34,354 nucleotides of DNA from Caedimonas sp. (GTDB lineage Bacteria > Pseudomonadota > Alphaproteobacteria > Caedimonadales > Caedimonadaceae): positions 1-34,354 of the forward strand of contig JAEUKR010000053.1 in the NCBI GenBank assembly GCA_016794245.1. Direction: 5' to 3'. Both the position numbers and the translations under genes were made by a program. Positions 1 through 7,543 of the stretch are shown one piece after another. Numbering within the stretch: position 1 is the stretch's first letter; the number at the start of each line of letters is the position of its first letter. The notes beneath the pieces are model-generated. The model had not been told where the DNA came from and did no database searches. It worked only from the letters and a program-made list of their open reading frames with translations.

Positions 1-68
1 TTCTCTAAAAAATCACCCTTTGCCGTTAATTCCTCTAAGCGCTTCTCAATGCTGGACAGTCCTGACAT
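1..68 (-). CDS. Partial CDS running off the left edge, unidentified
   Basis: An ATG at 68 on the minus strand opens a frame with no stop up to the window edge. The 22 visible codons begin MSGLSSIEKRLEEL and look like the start of a coiled coil. A GAGGAGG ribosome-binding site lies at 80-86, 11 nt upstream, which supports a real start. The reading frame overlaps the end of the broken portal-like ORF at 46-246. The visible part is too short to assign. If the neighbour really is a portal remnant, this could be another phage or gene-transfer-agent gene, but that is only an inference from position. Confidence 0.45.
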   Translation of the reverse strand, partial: MSGLSSIEKRLEELTAKGDFLE

Positions 69-246
69 CTAAAAATAAACCTCCTCTCATAGCCTTGAAG
101 TATAACTTTATCATAACCTTATCCGTTTTTGGAGGTCTCCTGATTGGCTGTCCTACCTGGCTCATCGCGATAATCGATCCAACAGCGCTTGACTTGGACT
201 GATCGTAGGGCTTTTCTTGCCAGGATGTTTTAAGCCATTTCCACAT
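46..246 (-). pseudogene. Possible broken phage/GTA portal protein N-terminus
   Basis: This 66-codon frame begins MWKWLKTSWQEK, and the segment SSAVGSIIAMSQVGQP (about residues 19-34) resembles the N-terminus of HK97-type or gene-transfer-agent portal proteins. In those proteins a short basic start is followed by a Gly-Gln-Pro or similar segment and then W-T-P-R-x-Y. After GQP the likeness stops and the frame ends within about 30 codons, while real portal proteins have about 400 residues. The simplest reading is a deletion remnant. It lies 250 bp downstream of bioA on the same strand. The family match is from memory of a short segment, so it could equally be a small unrelated ORF. Confidence 0.35.
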
Positions 247-496
247 ATAATCCTCCGCAGTGAGTTGAAAAAAGCATGGGATGTGTGTATAAAAGAAAAT
301 ATTATTAATAACTTATTTATATAATAATTATATATTATGTAGAATATTTATAATTTAATAAGTGGGTATGTATTTATTTTTTTATTGCTATAAAATAATA
401 TTTTATAGTCATAATTATTCATATTACATTTATGAATATACCTAAATGGAAAAGAAAAAGACAAGTTTTTTGAATGATGGGCATTTTTTAAACGCT
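247..496. other. AT-rich noncoding spacer with palindromes
   Basis: This spacer has no credible ORF and is much richer in A and T than anything else in the window, especially from 295 to 440. It contains a 21-bp near-perfect palindrome at 388-408 (CTATAAAATA-A-TATTTTATAG) and a smaller inverted repeat TTCATA/TATGAA at 418-436. It separates the 3' end of bioA from the broken portal-like ORF. It may hold the promoter for the minus-strand frames to its left, but no clear -35/-10 pair was picked out. Confidence 0.5.
388..408. repeat. 21-bp AT-only-core palindrome
   Basis: CTATAAAATA and TATTTTATAG are exact reverse complements separated by one A. The palindrome lies in the AT-rich spacer downstream of bioA. 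It could be a protein-binding site or a weak transcript-end hairpin, and no binding protein can be named from sequence. Confidence 0.45.
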
Positions 497-1825
497 TTAA
501 AACACCGAAAGTAAAGCTCTCTTTGTGATTTCTCTGAGATGATCAATCTCGGGATTCTCGATGATCAAGGGAGGGAGCCAGTAAATCGTCTTTCCCAGAG
601 GCCTCAACAAAGCGCCCCCCTGAAAAGCGGCGTGAATCATTTTCTCCATTTTCTCGAACGTATACAGATGATCCTTGATATCAGCCGCCGCTATCATGCC
701 GATACCCCGAATGTTGGTCAGAACATCGGTCTCATGGGCAACGTCATATAATGATCGCAGCATATAAGACGCTTTTTCGTCTAAGAGCGACCAGTTAAAA
801 TCATTGGACAGGATTGTGAGTGTTTCAAGGGCGAGCCTTGCACCGAGGACATTGCCCGTATAGGTATGCGAATGATAAAAGGTTTCTTTCCCGGGATTCA
901 TTTGTGCAGGAGCGGCATCATAAAAACAATCGTAGATGTCGTTCGTTGTCAAGACGGCGCTGAAGGGAACCCAACCGGACGTAAGACCTTTGGAGAGGCA
1001 TATAAAATCAGGCGTTATCTTTGCATGTTCGCAGGCAAACATTTTTCCTGTTCGACCGAGTCCCGTCATGATCTCGTCCGCGATTAGATGAATGTTGTGC
1101 GCTTTTGTCCAGGCGCGCAGCTTTCCTAAAAAATCCTGGCTGTACATCCTCATATTTCCGGCGCCCTGGACAATAGGCTCCAAAATCAGGGCTGTAACGC
1201 TATCGCTGTTTTTTTCAAGAGTTTCTTCGATAGAATCCCAATAGGCCGAGCAGTCGTTCCAAAGCGGATCCGACGATCCGTTTAAATAGGGAATCCCCTG
1301 AAGGACAATACAGTCAAAAAGGATCGGGCTGTAAACGCTCTTGAAAGTTTCAAGGTGGCTGACGCTCAATGCGCCACAAGTCTCGCCATGATATCCTTGG
1401 GCAAGAGCCAGAAACTTTGTTCGCTTATGCTCTCCACGATTTATACGGCTGTGAAGGCTCATCTTTAGGGCAATTTCAATGGCGCTCGATCCATCGCCCG
1501 CATAGAAGGCCTTGCTCATGCCGGGGAAAAGTTTTACGAGTTTTTCTGATAAGGCAATGATCGTTTCATTCGTTGTCGTCGCACCAATAACATGCTCGAA
1601 TTGGCTCACTTGTTCGATGAGCGCCGCCTTGAGGCGTGGGTGATTGTGACCCAGTGACTTACACCACCAACTCGAAATTCCATCGATAACCTTCCGTCCA
1701 TCTATACCCTCTATAAAGCACCCGCTGGCTCGCCTGACCACAAAGGGAGGATACTTCTCAAGGCTTTTCATGTGAACGGCGGGATGCCAATGAAATTCAA
1801 GATCTTTTCTTTGCAATGGGTTCAT
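497..1825 (-). CDS. bioA: Adenosylmethionine-8-amino-7-oxononanoate aminotransferase
   Basis: BioA is the PLP enzyme that uses S-adenosylmethionine as amino donor to turn 7-keto-8-aminopelargonate (KAPA) into 7,8-diaminopelargonate, the third-last step of biotin synthesis. The class-III aminotransferase landmarks are all present: DGISSWWCKSLGHNHP near the N-terminus, YHGETCGALSVS in the middle, ADEIMTGLGRTG, and the PLP lysine in LSKGLTSG (about residue 279 from this start). The 442-residue length is normal for BioA. The frame stays open to another ATG at 1873. I prefer the ATG at 1825 because the 16 extra residues are not typical of the family and the extra stretch holds the putative BirA operator. 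Neither start has a good ribosome-binding site. The gene diverges from the bioBFHCD operon. Confidence 0.95.
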   Translation of the reverse strand: MNPLQRKDLEFHWHPAVHMKSLEKYPPFVVRRASGCFIEGIDGRKVIDGISSWWCKSLGHNHPRLKAALIEQVSQFEHVIGATTTNETIIALSEKLVKLFPGMSKAFYAGDGSSAIEIALKMSLHSRINRGEHKRTKFLALAQGYHGETCGALSVSHLETFKSVYSPILFDCIVLQGIPYLNGSSDPLWNDCSAYWDSIEETLEKNSDSVTALILEPIVQGAGNMRMYSQDFLGKLRAWTKAHNIHLIADEIMTGLGRTGKMFACEHAKITPDFICLSKGLTSGWVPFSAVLTTNDIYDCFYDAAPAQMNPGKETFYHSHTYTGNVLGARLALETLTILSNDFNWSLLDEKASYMLRSLYDVAHETDVLTNIRGIGMIAAADIKDHLYTFEKMEKMIHAAFQGGALLRPLGKTIYWLPPLIIENPEIDHLREITKRALLSVF

Positions 1826-1856
1826 CGTTAACCAAATTATTTTTTTAGGTTGACCA
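1825..1856. promoter_or_regulatory. Putative BirA operator (bioO-like) between bioA and bioB
   Basis: TCGTTAACC, 14 nt, then GGTTGACCA forms an interrupted inverted repeat. BirA operators in other bacteria follow roughly TTGTWAACC-N14-16-GGTTWACAA, and this site matches 8/9 in the left arm and 7/9 in the right arm with an allowed spacer. It lies in the divergent bioA-bioB control region, and a full repressor-type BirA is encoded at 6297-7286. The right arm contains TTGACC (1850-1855), the -35-like hexamer of the presumed bioB promoter, so bound BirA would block transcription. Confidence 0.7.
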
Positions 1857-1878
1857 TTTTTCGTTTTTCTCATATTAC
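1850..1878 (+). promoter_or_regulatory. Candidate bioB operon promoter
   Basis: A -35-like TTGACC at 1850-1855 is followed after 17 nt by TATTAC at 1873-1878, a moderate -10. Transcription from here would leave a leader of about 40 nt before the bioB ATG at 1928. The -35 overlaps the right arm of the BirA-type operator, the arrangement expected for biotin repression. No promoter for the bioA direction was convincing. Confidence 0.4.
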
Positions 1879-1927
1879 GGTTGAGTCATCAAGACCATTT
1901 GTCAGGAAATCATAGGGAAGTCAGATC

Positions 1928-2917
1928 ATGGTTAGGAATCATCGAATAACTTGGACGCATCAATCTGTTCAGGACCTCTTTGAAAAGCCATTCTTTGACC
2001 TTATAAGTCAGGCTCACGAAATTCATGGAAAACATTTCGATCCGTCCCGGATTGAATTATGCGCTCTCATCAATATAAAAACGGGGGGATGTCCCGAAGA
2101 TTGCGGGTTTTGTCATCAAAGCGCTCATTTTAAGACGGGCCTCGACAGAGAAGCTCTTATGGATGTAGAGAGTGTTGTTCAGAAAGCAAAAAAGCTGAAA
2201 CATCTCGGGGTGCAAAGATGCTGTCTGGGGGCGGCGTGGCGGACACCGCCCAAAAAAGATTTTCCAAGGGTGATAGAGATGATCCGGCATGTTAAGGCGC
2301 TTGGATTTGAAACATGCGTGACTTTGGGTTTCCTGGATCAACAACAGGCGAATCAGTTAAAAGACGCGGGTCTTGATTATTACAATCATAATATTGAAAC
2401 CAGCCCGGAATTTTATGCGAATGTTGTTTCCACTCATTCTTTTCAGGATCGGCTGACAACGGTTCAAAATGTCTCCAGGGCGAAAATAAACGTCTGCTGT
2501 GGGGGAATTGTTGGATTGGGCGAAAGTCGGGAAGATCGTATAAACTTTCTTTTGGCATTGTCTCAAATTAAAACGCCGCCCAAAAGCATTCCGATCAATC
2601 GGATGATTCGATTCGACAAGACACCTTTGAAGGATGTTGAGGCTCTGGATGTGTTTGAGTTCATCAGAACGATCGCCGTGACACGCATGATGTTCCCTCA
2701 ATCCATGGTCAGGCTATCGGGGGGACGAAAGGAATTGTCCGAATCGGATCAGGCTCTTTGCTTTTATGCCGGCGCCAACTCGATATTCGTGGGAGACAAG
2801 TTGCTCACGGCGCAAAATCAAAGTTTTGATTCGGATATGTTTCTCATGAAACGGTTGAATCTTGAACCCGTCAGACCAGCTTATGTTACAGGCGAAACAG
2901 ATGTTTTCTCAGCTTGA
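1928..2917 (+). CDS. bioB: Biotin synthase (radical SAM)
   Basis: BioB inserts sulfur into dethiobiotin in the last step of biotin synthesis. The radical-SAM [4Fe-4S] motif CPEDCGFC supplies Cys55, Cys59 and Cys62. The ligands of the second, sulfur-donating cluster are also recognisable: Cys99 in CLGAAWR, Cys130 in ETCVTLGFL, Cys190 in NVCCGGIVGLGE, and the arginine segment VRLSGGRKELSE near residue 265. At 329 residues it has family length. AGGGAAG, about 8 nt before the ATG, is a reasonable ribosome-binding site. It is the first gene of bioBFHCD, and its 3' end overlaps bioF by about 35 nt, suggesting coupled translation. Confidence 0.97.
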   Translation: MVRNHRITWTHQSVQDLFEKPFFDLISQAHEIHGKHFDPSRIELCALINIKTGGCPEDCGFCHQSAHFKTGLDREALMDVESVVQKAKKLKHLGVQRCCLGAAWRTPPKKDFPRVIEMIRHVKALGFETCVTLGFLDQQQANQLKDAGLDYYNHNIETSPEFYANVVSTHSFQDRLTTVQNVSRAKINVCCGGIVGLGESREDRINFLLALSQIKTPPKSIPINRMIRFDKTPLKDVEALDVFEFIRTIAVTRMMFPQSMVRLSGGRKELSESDQALCFYAGANSIFVGDKLLTAQNQSFDSDMFLMKRLNLEPVRPAYVTGETDVFSA

Positions 2918-4052
2918 AAGTCGATCACAGTTTCTTGAACGGAAAGCTCTTGTGCGCAAAAGAGATGCGGTAAGAAATGCTCCAAACGCGAAAGTTTATA
3001 TAAACAGCGAGGAGTATGTCAATTTCTGCTCAAATGATTATTTAGGCCTTGGGCAGCACCCAAAAGTAAAAGAAGTCATAAAGAATAAAATAGATGATTT
3101 GGGTTTTGGAAGCGGTTCATCTCCTCTCCTGAGCGGGTATTCTCCGGAATGCAAAGCGCTTGAAGAAAAATTCTGCGATGCTCTTGGGTATGAAAACGCT
3201 CTTGTTTTTCCTTCAGGGTATCAGGCGAATATAGGTGTTGTGTCCGCCCTGGTGTCCAGAGAATCGACTGTCGTGTGCGATGCGCTTTGTCATGCCTCGA
3301 TCCTTGATGGCATGATCTTGTCAAGATCAAAAATGAGAAGATATCGTCACAACGACGTCGATCATGCGCAGGCGCTTGTCGAGGCTCATAGTCCTTGTTT
3401 ACTCATCACGGAAAGCGTCTTTAGTATGGAAGGGACTCTCGCACCCCTTGTTGAATTGAGAAATTTGTCTCGCTGTTACGACATACCTTTTTTTGTGGAC
3501 GACGCGCATGGATTCGGCGTTCTTGGAGAAAGCGGATGGGGAGCCATTGATGGGTGGGAAACAAAAAACGTCAAACCGGACATTCTGGCGATATCTTTTG
3601 GAAAAGCATTGGGGGCCAGTGGGGCTATTGTTCTGTCAAGCGACAAAGTGATGGGGCACATCTTGCAGTACTGTCGAAGTTATCGATACACAACAGCGCT
3701 TCCGCCCCTCATCTGTTTAAGTGTGCTGGAAAGCCTTAACGTGATGGAAGAGGAAAAGTGGCGCCTGCAAAACCTGAGAAGAAATATCCGCCTTTTTAAT
3801 CAGTATGCAAAAGACGCTGCACTGCCCTTGATATCACAGGACATAACCCCCGTTCGCTCGATCCTGATCGGCGATAATCGACGCGTGTTGGAAATTTCGG
3901 GTCGTTTGAAAGAACGTGGCTTTTATGTGGCGGCTATTCGTCCTCCCGCTGTACCTGAGAACATGGCGCTGCTGCGAAGTTCTCTTCATTGTGACCATAC
4001 GGAATCGGACATTATTCGTCTCATCGCGTCTTTGAAAGAAACCCTGTCATGA
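2883..4052 (+). CDS. bioF: 8-amino-7-oxononanoate synthase
   Basis: BioF condenses pimeloyl-ACP (or pimeloyl-CoA) with L-alanine, losing CO2, to give KAPA. It belongs to the alpha-oxoamine synthase family of PLP enzymes. Visible landmarks are NFCSNDYLGLGQHP near residue 47, FPSGYQAN, the cofactor-binding DDAHGFGVLG, and the PLP lysine in SFGKALGASG (about residue 241 from this start). The start is uncertain. ATG 2883 (389 aa) and ATG 2901 (383 aa, with a weak AGGCG upstream) both give normal lengths, and both lie inside the end of bioB. The gene ends in a 4-nt ATGA overlap with the next gene. Confidence 0.95.
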   Translation: MLQAKQMFSQLESRSQFLERKALVRKRDAVRNAPNAKVYINSEEYVNFCSNDYLGLGQHPKVKEVIKNKIDDLGFGSGSSPLLSGYSPECKALEEKFCDALGYENALVFPSGYQANIGVVSALVSRESTVVCDALCHASILDGMILSRSKMRRYRHNDVDHAQALVEAHSPCLLITESVFSMEGTLAPLVELRNLSRCYDIPFFVDDAHGFGVLGESGWGAIDGWETKNVKPDILAISFGKALGASGAIVLSSDKVMGHILQYCRSYRYTTALPPLICLSVLESLNVMEEEKWRLQNLRRNIRLFNQYAKDAALPLISQDITPVRSILIGDNRRVLEISGRLKERGFYVAAIRPPAVPENMALLRSSLHCDHTESDIIRLIASLKETLS

Positions 4053-4852
4053 ACGCCGGATCTGACGTTATTGCTTTCATCCCGGGGTGGGGCTTTAAAT
4101 CCTCCATAGGAAAACAATATCTTCATCAAATATGCAACACATTTATCGATTTGCCGGATCCATGGGGTCTCTCGGATCTTCCAGACCTCTGGATTCCATC
4201 GGATACTTCAACTTCAAATCCGGATCTCAAAAGCTGTTCCATTGAAAACGTTTGCCGTCATATGGAAGCGGCGCTTTCAGGAAGGCGCAGAATGATTCTG
4301 CTAGGCTGGTCTTTGGGTGGGCTGATTGCCGTAAATTTATACCACAGAAAACCGGAAAATTATAAAGCGATGATTCTTGTGAATTTTACGCCCTGTTTTT
4401 CAAAGGGGGTAAGATGGCCCGGAATTTCATTGTCAAATCAGAGAATTTTCACGGATAATCTTGAACAGCCCTATCAGACGTTTGTGACATATTATCTTTC
4501 TCTTATGGCCTATCCTTATCCTTCTTCTCTGGTATCGTCCGCAATGTTAGCAACAGGAGCGGGTATAGAAACGCATCTCATCTCCGAGGCGCTTATCCAT
4601 CGATATAAAGCTTATGTCACAATCCTTTTTCAAACAGATGCGCGTCGTCAATATGTCGGAATCAAGATTCCTGCTCTGCTCATTCAGGGAAGCAAAGACC
4701 CGATTATCCCGTCTTCGATCCATTCGTATCTGAAAAAATTGAACCCCTCTGTTGATTATAGATGTATTGAAGGCGCTGGCCATGTCCCGTTTGTTTCTCA
4801 TTCAAAAGAGACGCATCGTCTGATCCAGAATTTTTTGGAAACAGTATTATGA
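4049..4852 (+). CDS. bioH: Pimeloyl-ACP methyl ester carboxylesterase, BioH-type alpha/beta hydrolase
   Basis: BioH cleaves the methyl ester from pimeloyl-ACP, releasing the chain from further elongation so that BioF can use it. This 267-residue protein has an alpha/beta-hydrolase triad: Ser88 in GWSLGG, Asp217 in QGSKDPIIP and His245 in GAGHVPF. The segment VNFTPCFSKGVRWPGI resembles the SSPCF...WPGI stretch of E. coli BioH. It overlaps bioF and bioC by 4 nt each (ATGA), so it is an integral member of the operon, unlike E. coli where bioH lies elsewhere. Other operon-borne esterases (BioG, BioK, BioJ) can fill this role. The sequence favours BioH over BioG, but biochemical equivalence is inferred. 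Confidence 0.85.
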   Translation: MNAGSDVIAFIPGWGFKSSIGKQYLHQICNTFIDLPDPWGLSDLPDLWIPSDTSTSNPDLKSCSIENVCRHMEAALSGRRRMILLGWSLGGLIAVNLYHRKPENYKAMILVNFTPCFSKGVRWPGISLSNQRIFTDNLEQPYQTFVTYYLSLMAYPYPSSLVSSAMLATGAGIETHLISEALIHRYKAYVTILFQTDARRQYVGIKIPALLIQGSKDPIIPSSIHSYLKKLNPSVDYRCIEGAGHVPFVSHSKETHRLIQNFLETVL

Positions 4853-5610
4853 AAGACTTTGAGTGTGTCTCTGATCAACATCACGAGGGTATCAAGAAAT
4901 GTTTTGAGAAAGCAGCTCCTCATTATGAGAATTACGCCGTCGTTCAGAAGCGCGCGGGCAAGCTATTGATAAAGGCTCTTCTTGAAGTCAAAGCGCCTCA
5001 TAAAAAAGTTCTGGATTTGGGATGCGGCGATGGGACGACAACCCTTGAATCGTGTCGCGCCTTTGATGAGATACGGACAATTCATGTGAATGATTTTTGC
5101 AGTATGTTTCTTGAAAAAGCCTTGAGTCGACTTCGTGACTTCAACTCGCAGGGCTTTCTATACAATTTTGATCACGAATGGACTTTAGAGTCTTTGTATG
5201 ACTTGATCTTTTCCAATATGGCTTTCCAATGGAGCCTGGATATTAATTCTCTTTTTGCCCAGAGTGCCAGTCACTTGAAACGTGATGGTTTTTTAGGATT
5301 CACTCTTCCGCTGAAAGGAACTTTTGCCAAGCTGGATCCTCACAGAGTCAACAGATTTCATACGTTTTGTTCTATTTCCGAATCGGCGGTCAAGGCGGGT
5401 TTCAGAAGGCTGTACGCTCGCCAATACACGATACCTCAGAAATTTAAAACATGTTTAGACGCTCTAAAATCAATCAAAGGATGTGGCGCTCATTATGTCT
5501 TTCATGAGAACAAGAGACAAACCATGATGAACCGTACCGAACTTTATCGTCCCGTTTCTCTCACGTATCAGATTGGCGTTTTCGTGTTCAGGAAGGAACC
5601 ATCCTTATGA
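4849..5610 (+). CDS. bioC: Malonyl-ACP O-methyltransferase
   Basis: BioC methylates the free carboxyl of malonyl-ACP with S-adenosylmethionine, disguising it so that fatty acid synthase can extend it to the pimeloyl stage. The N-terminal pattern CFEKAAPHYENYAVVQKRAG is typical of BioC. The SAM-binding motif I is LDLGCGDGTTT at about residues 55-65, and SNMAFQWSLD matches the conserved motif that follows strand 4. At 253 residues it has family size. ATG 4849 overlaps the bioH stop by 4 nt, and the stop overlaps the bioD ATG by 4 nt. Confidence 0.93.
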   Translation: MKDFECVSDQHHEGIKKCFEKAAPHYENYAVVQKRAGKLLIKALLEVKAPHKKVLDLGCGDGTTTLESCRAFDEIRTIHVNDFCSMFLEKALSRLRDFNSQGFLYNFDHEWTLESLYDLIFSNMAFQWSLDINSLFAQSASHLKRDGFLGFTLPLKGTFAKLDPHRVNRFHTFCSISESAVKAGFRRLYARQYTIPQKFKTCLDALKSIKGCGAHYVFHENKRQTMMNRTELYRPVSLTYQIGVFVFRKEPSL

Positions 5611-6254
5611 AACTGTTCGTTACGGGAACGGATACGGAAATTGGGAAAACCTATGTATCGAGGCTCCTTCTGCAAAAATTAAACGCTCAAAAGCTCCAAA
5701 CGATCGGATTAAAACCCGTTGCCTCAGGCTGTGAATGGATCGAGGGGCGATATATCAATAGGGATGCTTACATTTTACAACAAACAGCTTCTATTGCTTT
5801 ATCTTACGCCCAGGTAAACCCTTTCTGTTTCAGACCGTGGGTTTCCCCTCACATTGCGGCTCAAAGGACAGGGATCACATTAACGATAGAGAAAGTTTGC
5901 GCGCACCTGAAAAAGGTCTCTCGAATCCCTCATGACATCATGGTTATAGAAGGCGTGGGGGGTCTCATGGTTCCCTTCAATGATAAGGAATCTCAATTGG
6001 ATCTTGTCAAAGCGCTGGGCTGCCCTGTTCTTTTTGTCGTAGGGCTGAAATTAGGATGTTTGAATCATACATTGCTTAGTATCCATATGTTGAAAACGCA
6101 TCGAATTCCAATCGAAGGGTGGATCGTGAACCATATAGATCCTGCTGCTGAAGCTGTTATTGAAATGGTGCATACTCTTAAAGTCTTGTTAAAAGGCATT
6201 CCTTACCGTGGCTATATCCCTTTTGGTTCTGATCCATCGGTGGAAATCTGGTGA
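5607..6254 (+). CDS. bioD: Dethiobiotin synthetase
   Basis: BioD closes the ureido ring: 7,8-diaminopelargonate plus CO2 and ATP gives dethiobiotin. It has the P-loop GTDTEIGKT at residues 7-15, the substrate-binding KPVASG at 36-41, and EGVGGLMVPF at 115-124, the standard dethiobiotin synthetase signature. It is 215 aa, normal for the family. It is the last gene of the plus-strand operon and converges on birA with a gap of about 40 nt. That gap begins with a weak inverted repeat (GATGAA/TTCATC, 6253-6276) followed by TTTG, too weak to call a terminator with confidence. Confidence 0.95.
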   Translation: MKLFVTGTDTEIGKTYVSRLLLQKLNAQKLQTIGLKPVASGCEWIEGRYINRDAYILQQTASIALSYAQVNPFCFRPWVSPHIAAQRTGITLTIEKVCAHLKKVSRIPHDIMVIEGVGGLMVPFNDKESQLDLVKALGCPVLFVVGLKLGCLNHTLLSIHMLKTHRIPIEGWIVNHIDPAAEAVIEMVHTLKVLLKGIPYRGYIPFGSDPSVEIW

Positions 6255-6296
6255 TGAAAGAAGTCTATCCTTCATCTTTGCGGTCGATTTAATTCT

Positions 6297-7286
6297 TCAG
6301 GTTTTCATGACGGAGGTATCTCCGGATGAAAAGCTTTGAATGACGCCAGAAGGCAGTTCTATGAGTAGATGACCGAGTTCGTTGATTCCTCTGGCCATAC
6401 CGGAAATGTGTCCCCGGGATGTTTTCAGGAGAATGGTTTTATTGTGTAACATATCATACTTTTGCCAGTCATTTCTGAAGGCATTCATGCCATTTTGACT
6501 GAAGCACTCAAGACCTTCGAGGGTTGCGTCTATGACTCTGGCTGCTACGATGTTTCGATCTACCGTATGGGCTAAGTGATGTTCCAAAGAAGTCCATGGT
6601 TGATCGATGTCTTTTATAGAAGCGTCTTTCATATTGATATTAAGCCCGATTCCTATAATGGTTCTGCAATTTCCATGAGCTTCTGCTGTGATCTCGATGA
6701 GGATTCCCCCCATCTTTTCAGAGCATAGGTAAATATCATTTGGCCATTTAAGGGAAAGAGACAACTTGGGGTTGGGAAATGGGTTAAATGATTCAAGGCA
6801 TTTCGCCAGAATGACGCCCATGACCAGGCTTAGACCTGACAATTCGCTGATATCTTTGGAAAATGTATAGCTAAGGCTTAGATAAAGGTTTCTGCCAAAA
6901 GGCGATATCCAGGATCGTTCCATACGTCCTCTGCCATGGGATTGGTGTTCTGCCAGACAGAAATGAGGACAATTTGCATTATTTTCTTTATTTTTCAGGT
7001 AATCGTTTGTTGAGTCAAGGCTTTCAAAGACATCCAGGGTATAGTTTTTATTTTGCGTCTTATGACAGATCTTTTGTTTATCCAAAAGAGATAAGTATTC
7101 ATGCAAAATATATCCTTTAGGGTGAGATTGGATGGGCGCTCCAAAACTCTTTAAACGCTGAATGATTTTCCAGACGGCTGTTCGCGAAAGTCCTAATTCT
7201 CTTGCAATCTCTGTGCCGGGGTGAGAGTGACAATCGTTTAGAATATGAACCAACTTTAGAACGGATGAAGACAATTGATGCGTCAC
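6297..7286 (-). CDS. birA: Bifunctional biotin-protein ligase / biotin operon repressor
   Basis: BirA makes biotinyl-AMP and transfers biotin to acceptor proteins such as the acetyl-CoA carboxylase carrier subunit. With an N-terminal winged helix it also represses bio genes. The helix-turn-helix is at about residues 24-48 (GTEIARELGLSRTAVWKIIQ). The catalytic part shows DSTND (91-95), HGRGRMERSW (117-126), SLKWPNDIYL and KMGGILIE, followed by the C-terminal cap. The usual GRGRRGR loop reads GRGRMER here, so the last glycine of the biotinyl-AMP loop is replaced. This is odd but may be tolerated. The start codon is GTG, since a stop lies three codons upstream. Its presence as a two-domain protein fits the operator at 1825-1856. 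Confidence 0.95.
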   Translation of the reverse strand: MTHQLSSSVLKLVHILNDCHSHPGTEIARELGLSRTAVWKIIQRLKSFGAPIQSHPKGYILHEYLSLLDKQKICHKTQNKNYTLDVFESLDSTNDYLKNKENNANCPHFCLAEHQSHGRGRMERSWISPFGRNLYLSLSYTFSKDISELSGLSLVMGVILAKCLESFNPFPNPKLSLSLKWPNDIYLCSEKMGGILIEITAEAHGNCRTIIGIGLNINMKDASIKDIDQPWTSLEHHLAHTVDRNIVAARVIDATLEGLECFSQNGMNAFRNDWQKYDMLHNKTILLKTSRGHISGMARGINELGHLLIELPSGVIQSFSSGDTSVMKT

Positions 7287-7543
7287 AATGGTTTAAGCCT
7301 CTGGGTTTTTATCCCCTTTGTCTTTCAAGCTTTAGGGGGGGTGGCTGTAGGTTTTCGTCCTGCTCACATATATTTTATACGCGCTGGGCTTCTCGACAAA
7401 CAGCCATTTTTCGCCTCCCAATCTAAACTCTGAATACAGGTTCCAAGATATAAATTCATGCCTACGCGAAAGTAACAAGGTTAAGCGGCGATGGCAACCA
7501 AGCCATGTAGAAATCTTCACGAAACCTGACTTTTTATTTGATT
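7287..7543. other. Intergenic region upstream of birA
   Basis: It holds a family 1 repeat (7310-7370) and presumably the birA promoter on the minus strand. The short frame at 7332-7520 has no ribosome-binding site and no recognisable features, so it is not called as a gene. Confidence 0.5.
7310..7370 (+). repeat. Family 1 dispersed repeat, copy 1
   Basis: It reads CCCTTTGTCTTTCAAG at the left, a G-rich centre, and CGTCCTGCTCACAT at the right (7355-7368). It matches the other family 1 copies at 10294, 12240, 15870, 16949 and 29967. It lies just upstream of birA in a noncoding gap. Confidence 0.75.

Noticed and set aside
125-141. 17-bp sequence (GTTTTTGGAGGTCTCCT) that is repeated in inverse orientation at 34214-34230, near opposite ends of the window
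   Set aside because: The match does not extend beyond 17 bp and no element structure surrounds either copy. In the right copy it includes the def ribosome-binding site. A chance match of this length in a 34-kb window is unlikely but possible.
7332-7520. Minus-strand 62-codon frame upstream of birA
   Set aside because: No ribosome-binding site, no recognisable motif, and it runs through a family 1 repeat.
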